From positions 1-64,000 of the forward strand of contig ONFO01000003.1 of assembly GCA_900317155.1 (NCBI GenBank): 64,000 nucleotides of DNA. The letters are read 5' to 3'. The notes beneath the pieces were generated by a model, which was not told the DNA's origin, did no database searches, and worked only from the letters and a program-made list of their open reading frames with translations. Shown one piece after another: positions 17,436-26,621 of this stretch (position 1 is the stretch's first letter; each line of letters opens with the position of its first letter). The position numbers and the translations under genes are program-made. Source of the stretch: an uncultured Bacteroidales bacterium. Lineage in GTDB: Bacteria > Bacteroidota > Bacteroidia > Bacteroidales > F082.

Positions 17436-20080
17436 TCAATAACCACTTTTTTAGATACAGTACCTTCATCCCCTGTGGCAACAAAGAAATACACACCAAC
17501 GGGGCGACCCATCATGTTGTATTGTATTGTACTGGAGACCATATCGTTATCAACCTGTATGTTATCCATCAAGTTACCCATCATGTCATAAACCTTGACA
17601 TCTATCTTGCCTGTGAGATGTTCAAACTGCAGTGTCATCTGTCCGTTGTTAGGATTGGGATATACCTCAAAGTTAACTTCAGAATCACTCGAAGGGCCGT
17701 AATCTTCAACACCATAGAAAGAGCAAACAAACCAGTATCTTTGCACGACACCCTCATCGGGAGCACAACGGTTGAAAGCACGGGCATCCAGCCAGACGGT
17801 ATCGCTCACTTGATTAAGCACATATACCTTACAACATGTTCCCTTGTGCCCGAAAGGTTCAAGCACCCATTCCAATGGTTTTTCAAAGCTCCAAGTAACG
17901 GTATCCCAAACGCAATGTGGGTTAGTGTCCCAGAAATAGAAGTCGTATGAGTTGATTTGAAACTCAGTAGCGGTAATCACCCAATGCGGGGCCGTATTTG
18001 CAGAATCCATAGGATAGATCTCGGTAGGCGAAGGCGTGTAGTCAAAAAACATATTCAAGGTCACCAAGCTATCGCAACCGAGGACGTTTTTATATCTCCT
18101 ATGATAAGAACCCGACTCGGTGAAAATGTGGTCTTCAGGATCGAAAGCATCATCTGTGGTGTATGCAAACCCTTGGGGATCCCAAAAATAGCTATCGCAA
18201 CTCTCTTCTTGCGGCAAGGTGAATTCTACCGTCTCATAATCGCTAATCTCAAGATGGAGCACGTAGGTGCTGTCGCATTCGGTATCGCCAAATGTCGTAT
18301 GGAATGTCTTCTCAATTCGGTCCTGACTATCGTAATAGGTCTCACCGGTAATAGGCCAATAGAAATAGTCGCAAGCCACTTTCGATTGCTCGTTATAGAA
18401 TTCCTCATGAAATTTCAAGTCAAGCCGATGCTTGATGGGACAACCGCCATTGGGGTCGTCAAGGATGATTTCGTCATAGGTATCCTCATGATAGGTGATG
18501 CCGGTCTTATCCCAAGTCCAGCTGGGTGTTGTCCCGTTTTCATAACACTCATACTGGTTGAGCACCGGAGGCATCTGGTATTGGTCGACGGTGAGCACCA
18601 GCTTCTCCACTTTCAGACAGCCATGGATGTCTATCGTGTCGAAATAGGCGACTTGCCCGTCTTGGTCATAGAGCGTTCCATGGAAATTGTATGTGTCACC
18701 AACGCAGATACTTGGGTCGATAAGAATGGTATCATTGAGTGGATAAACGGTCAGGTTAAGTCTGACGATACTGTCGCAGCCATGGATGCTATGGTCAATG
18801 TAGGCCTCTTGGCAGGAATGGTCATAGGATGTACCATAAAATGTAAAACTCTCACCGACACAGATGTATTCGGTGATGGTAGTCTCGTCGTAAGTTGGCC
18901 AATTATCCAAATGTAAAAAGATGGTCTTGTCGCAACCATACTCAGTTTGTGTGTGATGCTCATATTGGGCTGGGGCGCTGACCATCTGACCATAGAAGTC
19001 GTATGTATCGCCTTCGCAAATGGTTTCATACTCATGCTCTACCTCGTTGGGATGTACCACGATGCTGACGCTCACGTCTTGCGCACTGCCCCAACTGTTG
19101 TCAGTAACATGGCAAGTGTAGGTTGTGGTACCAACGGGAGGTGTAGCCACTGGATTCTGAATGGTGGCGTCGTTCAGGCTGTTGGCGGGTGTCCAACTAT
19201 AGGAATAGTTGCCCGAACCTCCCGTAGGCAAGGCATGAAGCGTCGTCGACTCACCTTCACAAAGCTCTGTATCGTCAGCCGTGGCTGAGGCACTCATGCT
19301 GCCCACATAAACCGTACAGGTCGGGTTACCCACAAGCACAAGTTCACGGAAGGAGATATCGTCCAACCCGAAGTCATTGCCGTCGCCATTCGTGTTCTGG
19401 TTGAGGATGGTGATGGTGGCCGTGGTGGAGTTGCCGCTGTACCACAGCTCATAGAATTGCTCCCAAACCATGGTCGATGCCGGAGCTGAAAACACCTCAC
19501 CGATCTGAGTGCCATTGATACTGAACTGCAGCAAGGCCATCTGGCCGGTGACACCTGCCAAAGTACAAGCCCAAGTCGAGAAAGCGTACCATTTGTTGGG
19601 GTTCACGCTGATTTCCTCCGTCCAAACATTGGTGCCCGGACTGATGGATCCGTTGACCATCATGAAGTTGCCACTGCCGCCATGCCCGTAGCCATGGAAG
19701 TTTTCATGGTGAAGGCTGGCATCGGAATCCACGTAATAGGTTCCTTCGTCCCAAAGGTTGGAATTGTACAAGTATGCCGAGGTAAAGCCCACATTGCCTT
19801 GTTCGAAGTCACCATTCACCACACTCTCCGCGCCTGGGGCATAGCCTTCGCAGGTGTAGGTAGTGGTCACCGTGGGTGAAGCAACTGTTACGGGACCCTC
19901 AGTGGTCGAAAGCCCTGTGGCGGGTGACCATTGATAATACATCGCTCCCGAAGCTGTCAACGTCACCGACTGACCAGGTTGGATGTTAGCCGAGGGCGGA
20001 TTGATGACGACTGGCTGGGCAAAAGAAAATGCCACAGAAAGAAAAAACAAAACAAATAGTATAAATCGCTTAGGTCTCAT
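17432..20080 (-). CDS. T9SS cargo protein with Ig-like head and Cys-paired repeats
   Basis: The 882-residue product begins MRPKRFILFVLFFL, cleaved near SFAQ. An Ig/PKD-like unit (PPSANIQPGQSVTLTA, YYQWSPATGLS) is followed by a jelly-roll-like region (VNGDFEQGNVGF to FGLDDISF, about 85-245) that resembles carbohydrate-binding modules of the CBM4/9 shape. A second PKD-like unit (ATADDTELCEGESTTLHALP) and five or more repeats with a cysteine near the start and GCDS near the end follow. The protein ends with a type A T9SS sorting domain (VYPNPNNGQMTLQFEHL to KKVVIE). Residues ~445-882 match the next protein closely. Glycan or matrix binding at the cell surface is inferred. A TATCTTTG -7 box at 20100-20107 may give it its own promoter. 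Confidence 0.88.
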   Translation of the reverse strand: MRPKRFILFVLFFLSVAFSFAQPVVINPPSANIQPGQSVTLTASGAMYYQWSPATGLSTTEGPVTVASPTVTTTYTCEGYAPGAESVVNGDFEQGNVGFTSAYLYNSNLWDEGTYYVDSDASLHHENFHGYGHGGSGNFMMVNGSISPGTNVWTEEISVNPNKWYAFSTWACTLAGVTGQMALLQFSINGTQIGEVFSAPASTMVWEQFYELWYSGNSTTATITILNQNTNGDGNDFGLDDISFRELVLVGNPTCTVYVGSMSASATADDTELCEGESTTLHALPTGGSGNYSYSWTPANSLNDATIQNPVATPPVGTTTYTCHVTDNSWGSAQDVSVSIVVHPNEVEHEYETICEGDTYDFYGQMVSAPAQYEHHTQTEYGCDKTIFLHLDNWPTYDETTITEYICVGESFTFYGTSYDHSCQEAYIDHSIHGCDSIVRLNLTVYPLNDTILIDPSICVGDTYNFHGTLYDQDGQVAYFDTIDIHGCLKVEKLVLTVDQYQMPPVLNQYECYENGTTPSWTWDKTGITYHEDTYDEIILDDPNGGCPIKHRLDLKFHEEFYNEQSKVACDYFYWPITGETYYDSQDRIEKTFHTTFGDTECDSTYVLHLEISDYETVEFTLPQEESCDSYFWDPQGFAYTTDDAFDPEDHIFTESGSYHRRYKNVLGCDSLVTLNMFFDYTPSPTEIYPMDSANTAPHWVITATEFQINSYDFYFWDTNPHCVWDTVTWSFEKPLEWVLEPFGHKGTCCKVYVLNQVSDTVWLDARAFNRCAPDEGVVQRYWFVCSFYGVEDYGPSSDSEVNFEVYPNPNNGQMTLQFEHLTGKIDVKVYDMMGNLMDNIQVDNDMVSSTIQYNMMGRPVGVYFFVATGDEGTVSKKVVIE

Positions 20081-20099
20081 GAGATGTTGTATTTACGCG

Positions 20100-20107
20100 C
20101 AAAGATA
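20100..20107 (-). promoter_or_regulatory. possible internal -7 box upstream of the 17432-20080 gene
   Basis: TATCTTTG on the minus strand, 20 bases before the start, sits in the 74-base gap of an otherwise tightly packed operon. No clear -33 box accompanies it. Confidence 0.4.
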
Positions 20108-20154
20108 GGAAATCTTACGATTGCTTTGTCCTTTCAGGAATATTTCATGCAAAA

Positions 20155-23100
20155 TCATCGACACAAGACCAAACGTTTCTTCGCTGTACCGTTCACCGTC
20201 TCGATTTCGAGGAGATAAATCGAAGGTGTATAACCATTTAGGTTCAATATTACGCTATCAGAACGGTCGCATTCGCGCACCTCAAGCACTTGACCCATCA
20301 TGTTGGTCAAACGAATTCTTTCGATGCCTTCAGCCTCCACGGTAACGGTGCCCTTAGTGGGATTGGGGAATACATTTACTTCCAAGGCTTGCTCACCCAC
20401 ACCGAAGAAGCCAGCATTGATGACGAATTCACGGACTATCTCACCGCAATCTGGTGTCCTGAAATTGGCTGTCAAAGTGGATGTGCCAGGCGTGGTAACA
20501 AATATGCGGCAATAGTTATCTTGAGCCTCAATAATCTGCCAATCGCTGTTCGACAAGCTCCAAACAATGTCATCTTGCACCTCTTCAGGATTGACTTCGT
20601 ATCGGTAAATACCGCTGAACAAGTTGGATGCCACATACACATTCGACAAGCCACTGATAAGGCCAATATGTTCCGAATCCTTGATTTCAAGACGAATACG
20701 GCGGACGATGCTGTCACAACCCTGTTCGCTGAAAATGGTATCGACGTCAATAAAAGTGACACCTGGCTCATCATATACCACCCCATTATACTCAAAGAAA
20801 TCGCAAGCGGCAATAAACTGTGTACTCATCTCTGTCGTATTCAGATACACATGTTTGATTACGGTGCTGTCGCAACCCATTGGAGTCTGGAATTGGTGGG
20901 AGCAAATCATGCCGTTTATATTGCACTCATATTCAAACCAAGTGAAAGGTTCGCAAGCTACCGTATCAAACTCATGGACAATTTCATCAGCCAAGCTGAA
21001 GTGCATGGTCACAATGCTGTCGCAACCTGTCACTGGCGAGATGAGTGTTGCAGTAAACACTTCCCCATCCTCCTCAAACAGATGATTTTGCCACCATATT
21101 GGCTGGCATGATTCGATGCTTTCCTCAGCGAAAATGGGCGGGGTGATGGTCAGGTTGTAAAAGATGATACTGTCGCAATGGGTCACAGGGGTTTGCAAAG
21201 AATCGTAAAGGATCGCGTCCTCATAATAGGGTATGCCATGCCATACAAATCCACTGCATTCCGTCATGGCGCCGCCATCAATTAGACTGTTGTGTCCCAC
21301 GGTGAGTTCAAGGAAATACCATGTGTCGCAATCGTCAGTGCCAACGGCTGGCACAAACACCGAGTCGCGTTGGGTCTCATAATAAACATGCCCCGGGTTC
21401 ATCTCCCATTCGTATGAGTCGCACGCTATCCTGTTATGCACATAGATGGAATAATCGCCAAAATCAAGATTCAATTCCACAATGCTATCACAACCACTCG
21501 TATTTTGAAGTGTATCCCAAGCGTATTGCGTCTGTTCCGACCGATGGAAAGTGTGTCCATGCCAAACATAATCGTCATGACATGAAGTAATAGGATCAAC
21601 AACATAATCACTATGATTGATGACCACGGGTTGATGAATGATGTAGAAGCAAGGTTCAAGCACTTCATATTCAACCACTTGACTTTCTGTGATTATTTCT
21701 CCAGAAGGCAGTTGATAAAAGTCACATTCCGTGATGGTCTCTAACCATTGGTCTTCGACAGAAAGCACAGTAATGGGTACCGGACCAAGGATATCAGTGC
21801 CGCATGAGGTATGCGCGTAATAACGAATCCAGCAACCATTATGCGACATTTGCATGAGCATTGTCGGATTGATGCCAGCATAACTTCCATTTTGTGTATT
21901 CGCCATCTGCCACTCTCCTACACGGTCATTTTCATTTGTGTTCATCCATTCAACATTGACCTCCGGAAGGTCGAGCGGATTGTTTTCGCAAACTTGGAAT
22001 GCGCTCAACTGACCTTCAATCTCAGGTGTGCCATTCACATGAAACTGCACCACATTACTGAAATCGGAGCCACAGTCGTTGACGACAGCAAAACGAAGAT
22101 AATACGTACCATAGCCCAAATTGATTGTTGATGGGTCAAAAGCGGTAAACGGACCGCTTGATGAAGTGGCATATTCCCAATGGGCATCTCCACCTCCAAT
22201 GTGATTCATCTCATATTGCGGAATCATCACACCGAGAGGATTGCCCGAACAAATATCAGAGGGAGACGAAATGTCACCCATAATCTGTGGTGCATTATTT
22301 ATGGTCAAATTCAGCGTAAAAATACTATCGCAAACCAAAGGATTTCCACTCTCCACAGTGTAATCGTAGATACCTGTACTGGTGTAATTCACACCATTCT
22401 TAGGCCATGTATAGGAGAAACACTCCGAAACGGTTTGGGTCTCAGTATAGGCATCGCTCATGATGAAATACAGATTCGCAGTGATGGTACAACCATTGGC
22501 ATTCTGCACCTGTGCTTGATAATTATCTGTATGATTACATGGCACACCATTCCAAACATAGGTGTCACAAGCAGTGATTGTGTCGTAAGTCGGTTCGGTG
22601 GAATACACCGTAACTTGAACATTATTGGATGAATAGGCCGTACCGCAGCCGTTGACGGCCTTATAACGGATGTTACATCCATTGTAAGCAAACGGGATGT
22701 TGCTATTGTTCAAAGTCTGCCACACGCCATCGATTTGAATCTCCCAACTACCCGTGCCTTGATTGACATGCCTCCATGTGACTTGTGGGGTAATTAAATT
22801 GAACGTCTCTCCCGCACAAATGGGTGATGGAGCCGTAATGTTACTCACCAAAGGCTCATCGTTCACCGTCACCTGAACACTTACGCTGTGCGACTCGCCA
22901 CACTCGTTTACAGCGAAATAGCGAATCCAATAATTGTTGTAGGTATAGGGAACGTTATTATTGTTAAAGGCATTATAGGGACCGTTTTGTGTCGCCGCAA
23001 TCTGCCAACCTTGATCGGTTATGGTGGCACCATTATTTTGAATTGTTGGCGTTGCGAGGTCAAAGCTACCGCCTGCGCAAATGGCCTGAGGCGTTGTAGG

Positions 23101-24819
23101 TGTGGCAATAATTGGTGCATCATTAACATGAATCTGAACAATGTTGCTCACATCACTGCCACAGTTGTTGCTCACCTTGTAATGCAAGTACCAGTTGTTA
23201 TAGCTTGATGGAACATTCTGAGGATTAAAGGGCTGATATGTCCCGTTTTGCGTTTGGCAGATTTCCCAGGCGCCCGTTCCATTTCCATCATAGGATGGTG
23301 GCGTCACTTCCAAGTCCTCACCAGCGCATATAGCAGTAGGAGCTTGAATCGTGCCCGTGATGTCGGGAGCGACATTCACCGTCAATAGCCGAGGTGGATT
23401 GCTGTACACAAAGCCGCAACTACCTTCCACCATATAGCGGATGTACCAACCATTATAGGAAGCAGGGATATTATTCAGGCTATTGTTGTTGAACGTTGTA
23501 TAGGTACCGTTTTCTGTTTGTGAGGCCACCCAGCCTTGACTGAGTATTTGGGATCCATTGGAATTATAAGCAGGAGCCGTGATGTTGAGACTGCCGCCTG
23601 CGCAAATCGGCTGGATTTGAGGTGTCTGTGCAGAGAAACTCGGGCCATTGGTCACCGTAATCTGCACCGCGTTGCTATGCCCTTCACCACAATCGTTGGA
23701 GGCCGAATAGCGTACCCAATTGCCATTCATTGAAAGTGGGATATTATTGGGATCAAAAGAAGTGAAAGTACCGTTTTGAGCCGTACTTTTCTCCCATTGT
23801 CCTGCTGTGCTGGGATTCACTGAAGGCGTGGGGATGTTCAAAGCACCGCCAGCGCAAATCGGGCCTTGAGCAGTGATGTTGGCCACTATGGGTGCATGTC
23901 CAACCGTAACATAAACCCATGCCTCATCAAAAATATTCTGGGCAGGAAACCCCACACGATATTGAAATGAATCTGTTCCAGAAAATGAATTATCCGTACA
24001 GATATACTCAATCTTGTGATTAGAAGAAAGGTAATAAGCTTCACCATGAGAAGGCTGTCCCAAAATTTGTACAGTAATATTCTGTAAACCAGGAGAGATG
24101 ATGTCATTGTCCAAAACGGGGATCTCCACAGAAGTACCATAACAAGCCAATGGCCAAACGTCATTATTCGCCGTCACACTATAGACCGCTTCAGGGACAA
24201 AGGAGAGATGATCGAGGCCGAAGTCGTCGCCAAATCCCGGAAGGTTATCATATACATCAAATATCTCAATGACGGCTTGAGTTGACGAACCACTGTTCCA
24301 AGTAACCTGCCAGTTGTCCCAATTATAATCTGTTGGAAGTTGGTGAGGATTGCTCGCCCACTGATTGTTGATTTTCAAGCGCAATATTGCAGGAAAGTGT
24401 GAGATGCCCATATAAGGCTGAGACAAATTTCTAACCATAGCAGAGAAAGTATAGGTAGTGTTGGCAGTAACCGTAACAGTCTGTCTCCAAACCACTTTCG
24501 TCGCATTACCACTATTGCCGAAACCATTATACAACAAATAATACCCAGCTCCTCCGTATCCAGTCAAATTCGGTGGCCACCCTACATCACCACTACCATG
24601 ATTCGTGGATGTAAGATCGTGAATATAATGCCCTGATTCAACACCTTGATTGTAACCCCAATCACGAGTATAGTCAGTATACTCTATTCCTAAATTTCCT
24701 GTAGTTATTTCAAAATCAGGGTTATAAATCAGGTTTTGGGCAAAAAGCGAAATTGGTGAAAGCAGCAACAGCATCGCTAGCACCTTGAAAATCCGTTGCA
24801 TTCGATTATTCATTGTCAT
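20155..24819 (-). CDS. giant T9SS cargo protein with PKD-like and Cys-paired repeats
   Basis: The 1554-residue product has a signal peptide (to about residue 28, LFAQ). A jelly-roll-like head follows (LIYNPDFEITTG to FGDDFGLDHLSF), then a cadherin-like unit (EIPVLDNDI...GTDSFQYRVG). About seven PKD-like repeats of roughly 90-100 residues come next, each with a P.ICAGG start, W, NG.Y..F, IRY or LRF and a CG..YSN ending. About nine shorter repeats follow, pairing an early Cys (TACDTY, SCHDDYVW) with GCDSI. The protein ends with a type A T9SS domain (VFPNPTKGTVTVEAEG...LVLCR). It is the first gene of the block and has its own promoter at 24851-24881. MQRIF at 24801 is an alternative start. A stalk-like adhesin is the likely role. 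Confidence 0.88.
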   Translation of the reverse strand: MTMNNRMQRIFKVLAMLLLLSPISLFAQNLIYNPDFEITTGNLGIEYTDYTRDWGYNQGVESGHYIHDLTSTNHGSGDVGWPPNLTGYGGAGYYLLYNGFGNSGNATKVVWRQTVTVTANTTYTFSAMVRNLSQPYMGISHFPAILRLKINNQWASNPHQLPTDYNWDNWQVTWNSGSSTQAVIEIFDVYDNLPGFGDDFGLDHLSFVPEAVYSVTANNDVWPLACYGTSVEIPVLDNDIISPGLQNITVQILGQPSHGEAYYLSSNHKIEYICTDNSFSGTDSFQYRVGFPAQNIFDEAWVYVTVGHAPIVANITAQGPICAGGALNIPTPSVNPSTAGQWEKSTAQNGTFTSFDPNNIPLSMNGNWVRYSASNDCGEGHSNAVQITVTNGPSFSAQTPQIQPICAGGSLNITAPAYNSNGSQILSQGWVASQTENGTYTTFNNNSLNNIPASYNGWYIRYMVEGSCGFVYSNPPRLLTVNVAPDITGTIQAPTAICAGEDLEVTPPSYDGNGTGAWEICQTQNGTYQPFNPQNVPSSYNNWYLHYKVSNNCGSDVSNIVQIHVNDAPIIATPTTPQAICAGGSFDLATPTIQNNGATITDQGWQIAATQNGPYNAFNNNNVPYTYNNYWIRYFAVNECGESHSVSVQVTVNDEPLVSNITAPSPICAGETFNLITPQVTWRHVNQGTGSWEIQIDGVWQTLNNSNIPFAYNGCNIRYKAVNGCGTAYSSNNVQVTVYSTEPTYDTITACDTYVWNGVPCNHTDNYQAQVQNANGCTITANLYFIMSDAYTETQTVSECFSYTWPKNGVNYTSTGIYDYTVESGNPLVCDSIFTLNLTINNAPQIMGDISSPSDICSGNPLGVMIPQYEMNHIGGGDAHWEYATSSSGPFTAFDPSTINLGYGTYYLRFAVVNDCGSDFSNVVQFHVNGTPEIEGQLSAFQVCENNPLDLPEVNVEWMNTNENDRVGEWQMANTQNGSYAGINPTMLMQMSHNGCWIRYYAHTSCGTDILGPVPITVLSVEDQWLETITECDFYQLPSGEIITESQVVEYEVLEPCFYIIHQPVVINHSDYVVDPITSCHDDYVWHGHTFHRSEQTQYAWDTLQNTSGCDSIVELNLDFGDYSIYVHNRIACDSYEWEMNPGHVYYETQRDSVFVPAVGTDDCDTWYFLELTVGHNSLIDGGAMTECSGFVWHGIPYYEDAILYDSLQTPVTHCDSIIFYNLTITPPIFAEESIESCQPIWWQNHLFEEDGEVFTATLISPVTGCDSIVTMHFSLADEIVHEFDTVACEPFTWFEYECNINGMICSHQFQTPMGCDSTVIKHVYLNTTEMSTQFIAACDFFEYNGVVYDEPGVTFIDVDTIFSEQGCDSIVRRIRLEIKDSEHIGLISGLSNVYVASNLFSGIYRYEVNPEEVQDDIVWSLSNSDWQIIEAQDNYCRIFVTTPGTSTLTANFRTPDCGEIVREFVINAGFFGVGEQALEVNVFPNPTKGTVTVEAEGIERIRLTNMMGQVLEVRECDRSDSVILNLNGYTPSIYLLEIETVNGTAKKRLVLCR

Positions 24820-24850
24820 ACGACCTTGGTTTTCTAATTACACAAACGTG

Positions 24851-24881
24851 CAAAAATGCAAAAAACGTACCAATTCTGCAA
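24851..24881 (-). promoter_or_regulatory. promoter of the T9SS cargo operon
   Basis: On the minus strand a TTG box (24879-24881) is followed after 20 bases by CATTTTTG (24851-24858), one mismatch from TAnnTTTG. The first start codon lies about 32 bases downstream. Confidence 0.5.
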
Positions 24882-24893
24882 GAAAAAGTTCAT

Positions 24894-25358
24894 TTACAGC
24901 GATTTTCCGTCCAAAACAGCTTCTTTCAGCGTGTCGTTCTCGTAAGTTAGCTTCAACGAGAAGAAAGGTCTGTGCTCATCTATGAGTCGGAGGAAAATCT
25001 TGTCGCCTTCCCACGAAGGCAATTCCAAAAGTCGCTGTTTCTCAATCCATTCCAGGTCGCCTTCGTTGCATACAATCTGCTCGCCTTCCCATTCGGTACA
25101 GATAAAGATGTGCATCTGCTCCGCGGGCCAAATGTTGTGGACAAAGGTGACGATGCCACAATAGCGCCATTGGGTCACGGTGAAGCCTGTCTCTTCCCAT
25201 ATTTCGCGCCTCATGCAGTCCTCGGGGCTCTCCCCCTCTTCGAACTTACCGCCCACGCCAATCCATTTGTCGTGGTTCTCGTCGTTTTCTTTCTTGGTGC
25301 GGTGCAGCATGAGGTATTGGTTGCCGCGTTCCAAGTAACATTGTGTGGTCTGTTTCAT
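24894..25358 (-). CDS. NUDIX hydrolase (MutT-like)
   Basis: The 154-residue product carries a complete Nudix box, from GGKFEEGE through REIWEETGF, which binds Mg2+ and hydrolyses nucleoside-diphosphate-linked substrates. The adjoining IGVG and the length match 8-oxo-dGTP diphosphatase-type enzymes, but the substrate cannot be told from sequence. The start MKQTTQ at 25358 overlaps the stop of the upstream ATPase gene as ATGA, which strongly supports this start over MAIK at 25373 and suggests translational coupling. Confidence 0.9.
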   Translation of the reverse strand: MKQTTQCYLERGNQYLMLHRTKKENDENHDKWIGVGGKFEEGESPEDCMRREIWEETGFTVTQWRYCGIVTFVHNIWPAEQMHIFICTEWEGEQIVCNEGDLEWIEKQRLLELPSWEGDKIFLRLIDEHRPFFSLKLTYENDTLKEAVLDGKSL

Positions 25359-26476
25359 AGTCTTGATAGCCAAATTCCAAAAAACTTGTCATAAACTTCA
25401 TAAATGCCGAGATGGCTCGTCACCAATTGCTTATCCATCAAAGACCTAACCGTTGTTTGAACCGAACTGGCAGCGGTAAGATGATGCTTTTTAATGAATT
25501 TCGAACCAGTAATTGCCTTGACTTTTCCCTCTTTATTGATGGAGACCAGCAGTTCTTTCTGTTTGGCTGTCAGCTGGTAAAGCAAGTCGGCGTAAATCAT
25601 GCCGTTGTCTTTTACAATCTCATTCACTGCAACATCAATCATGTCCATTCCACACGTTTCACCCGAGGCAGTATCGGCAAAGAGGTAGTTCAGCACCTTC
25701 TGCACATACCATGTAATGCCCTCAAACCGATCGCAAATCGCCTCCACGACACCCTCCACCAAGCGTTTCCCCGCCTTTTCGAAATGCGACCTTGCAAATT
25801 CATCATACTTTAATGGATTAATACACTCCAAATTGAGCGTCGAAGTAGAGGCATAGAAAGGACGTGAGGGCGAAGAGAACATCTCCGCAAGCAGATGTCG
25901 CTCCGAACCGGAAAACACGAAATTGGCATTACTGCAGTGCTGGATATAAGTCCTCAAAATAGCCTCCACGTTTTTCTCGGGATAATGCGCAATCTGCTGA
26001 AACTCATCAATAGCGATAAGGCAAGGTTGGTCGGATTGCTTGATGTAATCGAAAATCTGGTCCAAGGTGTTATCAGCATTTTGGATGTTCCCTACCTCCA
26101 CATTCCAAGTCGGGTTACCCAATGGGTCAAAACTCACACCAGGCCGAAGCGAAGTGGCTATTCTGACAAACTTATCGAATGCCTTCTTGCTTTTCGACTG
26201 GAGCGTGTTCAATATCACCTTGCCCATCTCCGCAACCAAGTCATTCATGTTTTTGGTCGAATAGATGTCGATGATAAATGTATGGTATTCCGTGCGGATT
26301 TCCTCTTGCTGGAAAGCATGGTAGAGAAGTCCCGTCTTTCCCATGCGGCGCGGAGACATCAGCACCACATTGTTGCCGTTGGTCAACTGCCGAATCAGTT
26401 TTGCGGTTTCCTCTTCCCTGTCGCAGAAATATTCAGGCCCTTCATAGCCCGATGTGACAAATGGATTCTTCATCAT
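25355..26476 (-). CDS. AAA-type ATPase with C-terminal winged helix
   Basis: The 373-residue product resembles the archaeal-type ATPase_2 family (PF01637) common in Bacteroidetes. Walker A is SPRRMGKTGL (residues ~42-51), Walker B is CLIAIDEFQ, and a sensor-like FVFSGSERH follows. The C-terminal ~70 residues (from LTAKQKELLVSI) look like a winged helix ending KFFGIWL. Members are often found near variable or defence-related genes, but their role is unsettled. It is coupled to the NUDIX gene by a 4-base overlap. Starts at 26476 and 26473 (adjacent ATG codons) are both possible. Confidence 0.82.
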   Translation of the reverse strand: MMKNPFVTSGYEGPEYFCDREEETAKLIRQLTNGNNVVLMSPRRMGKTGLLYHAFQQEEIRTEYHTFIIDIYSTKNMNDLVAEMGKVILNTLQSKSKKAFDKFVRIATSLRPGVSFDPLGNPTWNVEVGNIQNADNTLDQIFDYIKQSDQPCLIAIDEFQQIAHYPEKNVEAILRTYIQHCSNANFVFSGSERHLLAEMFSSPSRPFYASTSTLNLECINPLKYDEFARSHFEKAGKRLVEGVVEAICDRFEGITWYVQKVLNYLFADTASGETCGMDMIDVAVNEIVKDNGMIYADLLYQLTAKQKELLVSINKEGKVKAITGSKFIKKHHLTAASSVQTTVRSLMDKQLVTSHLGIYEVYDKFFGIWLSRL

Positions 26477-26520
26477 TCATTCATTTTACGCGGCAAAAAT
26501 AAGCATTTTTTCAAATATTA

Positions 26521-26548
26521 CGGTTTTTGCGTAACGGTTTTTGCGTAA
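26521..26548. repeat. tandem pair of 14-bp repeats upstream of the ATPase gene
   Basis: CGGTTTTTGCGTAA occurs twice head to tail with no gap, 45-72 bases upstream of the ATPase start and 18 bases before the terminator of gdhA. It may be an operator for the ATPase-NUDIX pair; no regulator is identified. Confidence 0.6.
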
Positions 26549-26565
26549 TATTTCCGAAAAAGCAT

Positions 26566-26599
26566 AAAAAAAGCAAGGCGGCCAAATTGACCGCCTTGC
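26566..26599 (-). terminator. intrinsic terminator of gdhA
   Basis: On the minus strand the hairpin GCAAGGCGG...CCGCCTTGC (26573-26599) is followed by seven T residues (26566-26572). It lies 22 bases after the gdhA stop codon. Confidence 0.92.
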
Positions 26600-26621
26600 A
26601 AAAACCTTTTTTGCTCTGGAA

